From assembly GCF_022539665.2 (NCBI RefSeq), contig NC_081333.1:434001-498000 (forward strand): a stretch of DNA of 64,000 nucleotides, written 5' to 3'. Below, piece after piece: positions 22,333 through 31,253 of the stretch. A program made the position numbers and the translations under genes. Position 1 is the first letter of the stretch. Each line of letters begins with the position of its first letter. The notes under the pieces are model-generated. The model ran no database searches. It saw only the letters and a list, made by a program, of their open reading frames with translations, and was not told the origin of the DNA. Origin of the DNA: Daphnia carinata (taxonomy: Eukaryota; Arthropoda; Branchiopoda; Diplostraca; Daphniidae).

Positions 22333-22404
22333 TATCTCGTGGCTCAATGTTAGAGCATCGGCGTTGCACGCTGAATGTCTGGGGATCGATTCCCATACCA
22401 GTAA
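22333..22404 (+). pseudogene. tRNA-like sequence 3, Ala(TGC)-like anticodon arm
   Basis: D arm GCTC/GAGC pairs perfectly (22342-22345 with 22353-22356). The anticodon stem TCGGC/GCTGA (22358-22374) encloses GTTGCAC with anticodon TGC. A T arm GGG-ATCGATT-CCC follows (22382-22394). The acceptor ends do not pair, so it is likely a pseudogene or SINE head. Confidence 0.55.
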
Positions 22405-22729
22405 AACAATATACAAATACAAAATTACTTCAGAAAATATCCAGGTATTACACGTTGTTCCTTGTCTAAGTTCAAGAATTCAAAAAGTGTAATAAATAAT
22501 AATTGAATACTTACAGATAAACGATACAACGGTGATAAAAACAATAAAGATGAATTGAGCAAGCTAAATAAAAAAAATAGATAAATGTAATATGTGAACA
22601 AAGCGAACACAGATAGTGAAAGAAACAAATTTTGCAAAAAACATTTTATAAAAAAAAAATTATTGACAATTCTTTGCACATTACAATTATTTTTGCAACT
22701 TTAAAAAGGCACAATAGCCCTTTCAAAAG

Positions 22730-23010
22730 TTGCCGTCAACCCAGGCAGGGGGAGACACTGCCTTGTTGACCCACCGGGGAGATTACCCGGTGATTGGCTA
22801 AGAGAAGCCGGAAGAAGAGCCGAAGATTTGGAACATTTTTACTGGAGCGATTAACCTTTAGTTCGGATTTGTGGGCAACCACGTCACCCTCCGTGAACAC
22901 ATCATCGGACGAAGCGGCACCCCCACGTCCCCTTTCCGGCCAGAGCCCTCCAAACCTCGGTATATGTTATTTTTATATATACCGTACAGTAGGGGCATGA
23001 CCCCCTACGG
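22730..23010. other. GC-rich hairpin block, right arm
   Basis: Inverted copy of the block at 21380-21665. The hairpins GTCAAC..GTTGAC with AGGCAG..CTGCCT, CACCGGG..CCCGGTG and GTAGGGG..CCCCCTAC are all retained, as is the TATA-like stretch near 22970. Confidence 0.5.
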
Positions 23011-23815
23011 GCTTATTAAGAGTCAAGGGGAAACGGGGCTACGGAAAGGAAGGGAGCCCAGATATGCACTTCATTTTTTTAAATATAAGATACCGTCTGG
23101 GGAATCCAAATTAAGTATTGAAATGTCATGTCATCCATTCAATCATTACAATTTATTCAGTGTCTTGCCCCAACCAAGAATCTTTTCAGATCCAATGTTA
23201 CTATTAACCTATGCTGAGAAAAGAAAAACAACACCATTAAACATCTCAATTGTTGCTCATGTGAACTTACATGACTTATAGATTCAACTTCTGGCAGAAG
23301 CTTGGGAAAGGACATACAAATTGCAGATGAAAATCATTGTATAAGGCTCTGGAATGATAAAATAGCACCCCTAGAATGTTGCATTGTTGATAGTTGTGTT
23401 CCCAGTATGCTGAAAATCCTTTCCAATTGGATAAAATTTTTTTTTAGATTAGAAATGGTTGGCAAATAGCAGGAGAAATTCTTTGTCATAAATTCAAAAA
23501 ATTTTGAAGAAAATCCTTTCATACCTAAAGAGTCCATGTATGATGTTCATCTCTGCAATGCCAACAAAATGAAACATCTTTAGGGCCATTTAAGTACCCA
23601 GCTTCACCAACACTCTGAACGTAAAGGACAAGGTGTTCTTTAGCAAGAGAAGCAGAATTATTTGAGGCTTCTAGCTGTGACAGAACTATAAAGGATTGCT
23701 GTTATACAGGATTCATTCACACAAGATGGTACTTCTCATTAGACAATGTGCATACTCTATTACTTTACCTCACACCTTAACGGCAACGCACTTTCAGTGT
23801 TTTTCAACTGTAGGC

Positions 23816-24539
23816 TCACTCTTCCATCCTGTAACACTTCCAGACTTGACTTGATCCCCCACTAAAATTCTGTGAATGCAAAATAATAGCATTAAAAATA
23901 CTTTTTCGATAGACAAAAAACCGAAAAGTACCTAATCCATGTTTTATGTTGAACTTGTGCCATTTCTGGGTTTCTGTACCACACCCATTTTCAGCCCAAA
24001 TACGGTCCCACAATTGTTCAGTTCCTTCACTGCATGAGCTTATTACTAACGATTCTTTTAGTGCAGCACTAACAGTATTTAAATTTAACACACTGTCAGT
24101 TGTTTGACTGATTAATTAAAGAATACAGTATTGTTTGTTTTAATTCTATACTTATTTTGAATTCTTATTTGAAAAGATTAGGTACCTGGCTGTGTTCGCC
24201 TAATGCCAACTCATCCTCACGTTCAGTTAGAGATGAGTTTTGAAAAACCTCCTTCACTGTTTGGAAAGTGTCCCATTCTAATTTGTTTATTTTCCAGTAA
24301 CTGAGCATGTAGACTCAAAATTTGAGCTACAAAACACAAATGAATAAAAGCAAATAAATAGAATCATTACATATTAGGCCTTACCATCCTTAGCTTTGCT
24401 GTTATCTAATATTTTGTGTTGTTCCAATAATTGGGCCTGCAGCTTCATCATTTGATCTAATAAACAATAATTAATAATTGAAAACCAATATAATAATGTT
24501 TATACTTACCATTTTTTTGTTTTATTATCTTATCCATTT
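23816..24539 (-). pseudogene. Right-arm copy of the spliced coiled-coil gene, broken differently
   Basis: Inverted counterpart of 19860-20435. Exon 1 starts near 24539 and exon 2 lies at about 24459-24388 with the CAG codon intact. Exon 3 starts near 24330; about one base is added relative to the left arm, which shifts the frame to an early stop (reads ..QIRMGHFPN..). The last exon (about 24110-23816) reads through the position of the left-arm TAG as TGG and continues KFNIKHGLGTFRFF to YRMEE. Neither arm holds an intact frame. Confidence 0.5.
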
Positions 24540-24549
24540 TTCAATTGAT

Positions 24550-25016
24550 CCTCCAGCCAGACTTGCCGTCCGATTATTTCTTGAGCGATTATCGGTAGCC
24601 GTCGATAATCGCAAAAAAATGATCGGCAATCATTCGTCTGTTGAAAAAATTTGATCGGCGATTAAATTTTTTAGCGATTTTTTTTTATTTTTGACCGCCA
24701 TCTTTACACACAAAAAAATAAAATATGCCATTGTTTAAATTGAAAAAAACTTTAAACAAGTGAAAATTTTAAAAAAAGCGTCTGCTACAAAAATGACAAA
24801 GATTGAGTGTTTTCATAATATTCTCAATCTAAAGTCGTTATTGTTCATAGATGTCGCTAAATAATCGAAAAATAATCGCGATTAAAAATTAATTTTTTTC
24901 CACTTTAATCGCCGATTTCGATTATTTTAAAATAATTTGATCGCCGATTAAAATTTTAATCGAAATCGCAATCGCGATTAATTTTCAATCGCGATTACGG
25001 CAGGTCTGCCTCCAGC
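24550..25016. repeat. 8-bp target duplication flanking hAT-type MITE
   Basis: CCTCCAGC at 24550-24557 and again at 25009-25016, exactly abutting the element. The left arm of the foldback (near 19838) has the corresponding site only once, so the insertion is in the right arm only. Confidence 0.85.
24558..25008. mobile_element. hAT-type MITE, 451 bp
   Basis: Ends are CAGACTTGCCG and CGGCAGGTCTG, inverted repeats differing at one base, flanked by a perfect 8-bp duplication. An 8-bp target duplication with CAG-type ends is the known signature of hAT elements. The interior is rich in AATCGCGATT and GATTATCGG palindromes and has no open frame, so it is non-autonomous. It interrupts the right arm of the 5.5-kb foldback and is therefore younger than it. 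Confidence 0.85.
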
Positions 25017-25198
25017 CACGCGTTGTTCTCCAGCCACGCTACTCAATTAACTGCTAATGGGATACAATTAACTGAAATTGCTTACATGCCTGTAATAACG
25101 AAACCGACTGATAGATGGCTACGGGTAGAAAAAAGAGAAAAAAGTACGATTTTTTTTTTCCGCCATTTTTTTTTTTTTATGTAAAACGGATTGCCATA

Positions 25199-25770
25199 AT
25201 TAATATTGGCCTTTTTTTTTTACTGCTACCGCCATCTAACGGTCACGTTTCTAGTTAATTCTCTACATAAACTGACCGAAAAATATTTTAAGGCCGACTA
25301 TATAAGCCCGACTTTCTGTTTTTTACGGTTAATTCAAAAACTAAAAGCCTAATATAAAAATATACCACATTTTCGTGATCAGCGATCAATTTTGAATCGG
25401 AATAATGTAATTTTAATGAAATCTAAGATTTGACGAAAATTGAAAAAGCGAGAAGGCTATATAGCCTTCTTACTTTTTCACTTTTGGCCAAATTTTAAAT
25501 TTGGCTTAAAATACATGATTTCGATGCAGAATTGAATGGGAAACACGGAAATCTAGTTTATTTTTCAATGGGCCTTATAGTTTTTCAAATAAACGAAGAA
25601 AACTACCGTGGGAATTTTCCCACGGCTTTCTCACTCTTGTCGAAATCCGAAAAAAATTAGTTTCATGGAATTGGATGAACTCGCCAGAATAATCAGCGTT
25701 CAACGCTGATTCAGAAATATCGCATTAGTTTTTCCGTTAGTGGTGTAGTTTCTGAATAAAATGCAATCAA
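25199..25770. mobile_element. Truncated copy of the 58.8-kb palindromic element family
   Basis: From the end of the foldback the sequence reads like the inside of the element at 58827-60395. Shared landmarks are CGCCATCTAACGGTCACG, AATTCTCTACATAAACTGA, ATATAAGCCCGACTTTCTG, GAAGGCTATATAGCCTTC and AACGCTGATTCAGAAA. The terminal TATGGCAATCC of this copy is missing or merged with the foldback end. It may have been cut by, or recombined with, the neighbour. Confidence 0.65.
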
Positions 25771-25857
25771 AGTTATTTTAGTTTGTTTACCGTCGCCAGC
25801 GCCATCTGTTAAGCGAAATATCATGAAACAGATTTCTTTGTTGGAAGGTTCTCATTA

Positions 25858-26594
25858 ACTTCAACTATATACCTGCATATAGATCACCTCAAATAAAATG
25901 GAGCAGTTTGTTTTGTGAAAAGGAACTCGTTGACGGATTGTGGAATGAGAAATATTTGGACCATTACAACAATTCCTCAAAAACAGATCAAGCAATCATT
26001 GGATTGGTGGCAAACTGTAACAGAACGCGAATGGTCGGCGATATTAGACCAGCTTGGAAGATATGCCCCATCCCTGCTCGGCGAGATAATTCAAAGCACT
26101 GCTGATAACGGGCCTAAACTGACTCAAATTCTTCTGGAACGGTACGGAGTCATTAAAGAGCTATCATTACCATTGCACTGGGCAGCTTTGAATGAGGGTG
26201 ACCGAGCTGCTGAAATAGTGCAAGTTCTTTTGAAACACGGAGTAAATCCAAACGCTGTGAACACGGTGGGATTGTGTCCTATTCATTACGCAGCTGGCAA
26301 TGAATATCCTTCGTCCCCAATGATAACCAAGGTTCTTCTAGAACACGGAGCAAATCAATACGACGGATCGACCCTTGATGGTTTCATGCCAGTTCTTTTA
26401 GCTGCCTCTAATCAAGGAGATTATTCCAGTGAAATTCTGAAACACACGCTCGACCGCTGGAGCACTCCTAATGCGAATGAACTAGCAGAAGCTCTCAAAT
26501 TAGCAGTGCTCAACAGTGGCGACTCCGCTTCGGCATTAGTGGATTTGTTGCTGGAAAGAAAAGGCAACGGAATGATACACGATAATGATGAAAT
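25858..26594 (+). pseudogene. Truncated duplicate of the kinase-ankyrin gene (last exon)
   Basis: Closely matches 13485-14225 of the kinase-ankyrin gene, including the end of the preceding intron (CTATATACCTGCA) and the start of the ankyrin exon (WSSLFCEKELVDGLWN, LDHYNNS). A 5-base deletion near 26010, after AACTGTAAC, shifts the frame relative to the parent. The following part stays open in the shifted frame through about 25999-26610 and still encodes ankyrin repeats (GRYAPSLLG, HGVNPNAV, PIHYAAGNE). Similarity ends at GATAATGATG, just before the codon for the next parental repeat. Kinase exons and the membrane helix are absent. It lies about 150 bp beyond the EML 3' end. Confidence 0.8.
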
Positions 26595-26741
26595 ACAGCT
26601 ACAAAATTAGTGCATTGGATATTATTTCTTTCAAGAATAAAAGATCTGTAAATTAACGTTAAAAATATAGCACAACAAACGTGGCAAGGCAATAAACTTC
26701 CCATTTCACCTTCACGTTCAAATTTCATACCCAGGATGACC

Positions 26742-29700
26742 CTACGAACTTTCTACAGTCCATTGAATTATTGATGAATCTCGGCCTCCAGCCGACAAAA
26801 CTCGTGTATCATCTGATAAGAAACAAACGCACGAAATGTTGCTGTGTCCTTGGTAGGAATGGCAAGGCGACTGTTAATTTAAAAAAAAGAAAGCAACGTT
26901 GTCAATGTCATAATAAAAGGTGGAGAAAAGATAAAAACTGGGTTATACTTTGGGTTGAGATGAAGGATACGTGAATAACTTAAGGCGACCTCCATCATCT
27001 CCTGAGACTAAAAGTTTCCTGGAATGAGATGCGCAACATGAATTGACGTCAGTTCCCTCATTTCCTTCGGATAAAACTCCGAAAGAGGTGGGGCCAATTG
27101 GACACGTAACTGAGCCCCACTCCATATCTCGCATACTGGACGGTTGCGTTATTTGACGGCAAACTCCTGTATTCCCTAGAAAATGATTGTCGATGAGATA
27201 AAATTAGTGATTAGGCCTGCAATAATAGTCATCATATGAAGCCTCATGTCTCGCTTTCTATTTTTACTTACAATATAGTAATTCACAATCTCCAGAATTT
27301 GTTTGAAGATGTAAATTATCGCAGGCCCAATCCATTTGGCTGACAAATCCCGTGTGGCCCTGTCACAGCAATTTTAAAATATTTATTATCCACTGGTGTA
27401 TGAAAGGCAGCAGGGAAAGAAACTACGAAGTATTAAATCATGGATTACCACGCATTTTCCCACTCTATAATATTTTCGATATTTATCCAAGACTTGGTAG
27501 ATGTAGATTGATGCATCTTTGGATCCTATGGCCAACATCTTGCCATTTGGCGAAAATTTCGCTACCTAAATGGACACAACATGCATTACGATTAACAAAA
27601 TTTAAAAAAGTAACATCAAATTAGTTACCTGAATTGGCTCAGTGCCATCCATATGCGTTGCATAGATATCTCGGGTCTGTGAATCCATGACAAACCATTT
27701 TCCAGAAGTGCTGGCAATAACAAGGACTTGGCCTTCAGGCGAAAAACAGGCTGACTGTATCGGGTCTCCGATATCTTTGCCCCAAATTATGGTACGACTC
27801 ATGGTGTCCCACAGCTGAAGTCGTCCATCGTAGCCATAAGACAAAAACTGTGACTGTGAGGGATGAACGCACAAGCCCGTTGATTCCTCCGTATGACCAA
27901 CCATTAACTGTAAATAGCAGCGGGTAATATTTTATTAATAAGGGCTCTCCTCATGTCAAACATTATTCGCGATTCTATCAGGTGATACCGTACAGGTGTA
28001 AATGGTATGTCAAAGCTGCCTCTCAATATGCAGTTCCGCGTCGTGCCGACTAAGATGTGCGATCCTTTTCCTTGAACGGCAACGCGCACATTTCCATACT
28101 TCTCCGGAATCTAAATTTTATTTCGTAAAAAGTAGGGAAAAATAAAACGAATAAGAAATCGCTGAAATTTCGAATATTCGGACGAAAGGTAATGAGAAGC
28201 CTAGACGGGAAGGGTAAGATAGGTCAAAAAAAAAGAAAAAAAGATTGCGGGTATTACTTCTGTAATGTATCCCGTCCTTCGATACGATGGCAAATCCCAG
28301 AGAACTAGTTGACCGTCTTTACCGCCTCCGGAGACAAGCCGCCCGTCTTTTAGGGTAAGCAAGCAGAAAACGGGTCCTTCGTGCGCGTTACGAATGGTTT
28401 TCTGAACCACATTTGATCCTAAATGAAGGAAAACGTTATCGTTTAGAAAGAATTATTAATAGATAGATAAGAATATTAATTGTCACACAATAAAGAGAAC
28501 ACAAAGGCATGAACGCATATGTAAAAATATTTTCCCTTTACTCTATTAAAGCAAGGGCGAAAAGGAAGCGAACTAAGTAGGAAATAATTTTGTTTTTGTA
28601 TGTGTGTTTATATTACCTTTTAACCAAATTATGAGAGATCCATTGGAATCGCCGGTAATGCACTAGAGTGAAAAAACAAGAAATTCGAAATAAAACAATG
28701 GATATTCTAAAAATAGATAATTTTAGTACGTACGTCTCCGTTATCAGCGAATGCCAGGCAGGTAATATATTTTGGCTTATCACGTGATTCGAAGACGCCT
28801 AGCTTGCGGCCTAATGTACCATTTTCGAGGGACCAGAAACACACGTGTCCTTTTCCACTAGTAACAAAGGCGAAACGTTCTCTCGGAACGGGATTCCATT
28901 CAACTGCCACTACCAAATCCGAAGAGCACTACACGCATGATGACGACGTAAGTTACAAAAAAAGAAGATATCAGCAATGAATGGGCATATGACAATGGCC
29001 GAAATTATTTCAACTAGTATGAACAATACCCTTGTTTCCGCAATCCTTTGCCCTCTTTCCCCCTTTTGCCACTCCCACAAGGATAACGTTTGGTCTGGCG
29101 ACTCATCTATAATCAGTAACATGCTGCCACCATCCTATAAAAGTAAAATCATTTAATACATGTATTAACTTTGAATACGAAATCGTAGAATATATACCGC
29201 TTTTGAAAATGCAACGCATGAAACAGCTTTGCTAAAGTCTCCTTGCCCAAGGACAAAAAGGGTTTGAAGGCTGACTGAATTCCATATCCGAACATGGGGC
29301 TAAAACAACCCGAACATGAAATGGTTCTAGGATAATGAATTTCCAAAAAAGGTAATTTGACGATGACGTGGAGACCTACCGTGCCTTCGTAAGGATCACG
29401 ACCAGCTGTTTGGCCGGACGCAATCAATAACTTGTTGGGATGAACAGCTAAGCTGAATCATAGGGAGAGAAAATATTGACAAAAAAGGGCCGAAGCGAAA
29501 GTTACAGATTTTCTTATGAGATTAAAAAAATATAGGTGAAGGTAATACCATTTCACGTCGCCAGTATGGCCAAGATAAAATCGCTGTCCTAGAAATTGAA
29601 CAGCAGTTAACACATAATGTAAACAAAAATTCACTGTAACATTGCTGTAAAATTCAGTACCGTGCTCTTCGGCGTCGAAAAGTACGACAATAGCCGCAAT

Positions 29701-31253
29701 GCAGTAGACCAGTTCGCCGGTTGGAATAAGATACAAATTTGATCGGCAGTCCTTTCCGCGATATCCATAACTTCAAAACGATCAGAGTCAAGGCGAATAA
29801 AATGTGCTTGTTTTCTTAAACTTCAAATAATAACACTCTTATCGGATCGCGTGATTACGGTATAACAAGAAAGATATTGTTATGTAAATAATGGTTTAAG
29901 TTTAAAGGCTAATTATTCAGTAGGAATTATGTTTTCGTTTAAAAAGGATACACCCATTCCATTTTTAGTTTTGCATCCGGGAGTGGCAAAGTCTTCGACG
30001 ACGAATATGTTTCCCGTTGTGCGCTGGGAATGTAAAGATTGATGTTGCGACCTACGTATAGCAATAAGCAAATAAGTTATCGCAAAAGTTGAAGTCTATA
30101 AAACGGATGGTGTGCAATAATTTCCTTTAAAGGGAAACTTGACGAAACCTTCGTCACTGCTGTAAACGGCACTGCGCGTCCTACAAACAATTGGAGATAG
30201 TGAGTTTTATTTTGATAAACCTTTGATAGGGAAAACATGTTGTCCAAAGTTTTAGTGCTTTAAGTTGTTAGTTAATCTACAAAATTTCGGGTTTCGCGTG
30301 AAATTGTAAAATTTGAAGCAACTTACCCATATCTCGTCATGTTTCCAACAGGATTTTTTGCGTTGAGGTTAAGCAACGAATTGGAATCTGATTTTCTATC
30401 ACAAGGAAAGGGTTCAGACTAGGTTAAAAGAAGCTTGACTACGACAACATAAATGAAGATTTTAAAAATCACCTTGACATGAGACCGTTAGTGGGTACAA
30501 AGTCACTGGTTGAACTCCACCGTTTAGCGGTTTGCAAACTATTCGGTGTTGACACAAACGATGTTCGCATAGAAGAATTAGGCGTTCTGGTTCTACCGTG
30601 CCCAATATCGGAAATCAAACTGTTGAACTGTACTGATGAACGGAAAACAAACGTAGGGTCTATGTCACGAATGAAGACGCAAAGTTTTTCAGCGGGAGAG
30701 TATACCATGTTGTGGCCGTGATGTCGGAGACGGTGACGGTGCAGGCGACGCACTGCTAGAGCTTGGGCATTCGGACACTAGTGACCCATTTGACCGAGAC
30801 ATATTCGAATTCCGGCTGTGTGCGATTGGCGCATTAGCAGAGGATGATTGACGTCGTGACACGTCTCGTGGTATTTGAGATGAGATAGGCGTGTTGCAGT
30901 CTGTCAATGAGCTCACGCTTTGAGCCAAACGACGATGAACTGGTTCTTTGGACGGGCTGGGACCTAGAACAGTTAAAAACGAGATTTTGAAGTGAAATGC
31001 ATCCTGTTTGCAATTAGACATAAATACAGGATGTTTACTAACCTCTCCGAGTTTCAATTGCACCAATTCGACGCAACGCGTCAGCCAAAGTGGAACGACT
31101 TGATAAATTAACAAGTTTTTAGACAAGGTGACACAATTTCATAGTAAAATGATTAATAACTTACAGGCACACCATTTCATCATTTTGGTCGTCTAGCCTC
31201 TTTTCTAAAGAATTTATACGATCACGGAGATCCTGATCGTTCTCCATCGCCAT
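26742..31253 (-). CDS. EML: EML family microtubule-associated WD40 protein
   Basis: Echinoderm microtubule-associated protein-like protein, 858 residues from 21 coding exons. High to low: 31165-31253, 31043-31098, 30706-30963, 30473-30632, 30327-30395, 30125-30180, 29952-30051, 29661-29770, 29549-29588, 29380-29452, 29198-29299, 29030-29134, 28734-28928, 28617-28662, 28258-28418, 27994-28110, 27629-27907, 27449-27565, 27272-27359, 26949-27175, 26742-26870. Phases all agree. The N-terminus is the short trimerising coiled coil of the family (RINSLEKRLDDQNDEM, LADALRRIGAIE), then a Ser/Pro-rich basic linker. The HELP motif follows (GYRGKDCRSNLYLIPTGE), then the tandem atypical WD40 propellers (FYLGHTGDVK, LVSGGGKDGQLVLWD, GGRDSSIIQWTV). 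Known family members bind and organise microtubules. Exon 6 ends at a non-consensus donor (see findings). Confidence 0.93.

Larger units (their letters stand above)
19654..25198. mobile_element. Giant foldback element, 5.5 kb, inverted arms of about 2.25 kb
   Basis: The left end reads TATGGCAATCCGTTTTAC and the right end is its exact reverse complement (25181-25198). Sequence inside the ends is shared, inverted, along nearly the whole element. Left arm is about 19654-21905. Right arm is about 22500-25198; subtracting a later 459-bp insertion and its duplication leaves about 2240 bp. Landmarks in both arms are a spliced coiled-coil open frame, a conserved block around SRGMTPYGLI and YNLFSVLPQPRIF, a GC-rich hairpin block and the sequence ending in a loop. 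The loop (about 21906-22499) holds three tRNA-like sequences. No transposase is recognised and no clear target duplication is seen. The same termini bound the element at 58827-60395. Confidence 0.8.

Noticed and set aside
26510-26728. Minus-strand frame at the EML 3' end
   Set aside because: The true last EML exon was found in another frame at 26742-26870 by splice phase and family similarity; this frame is a shadow.
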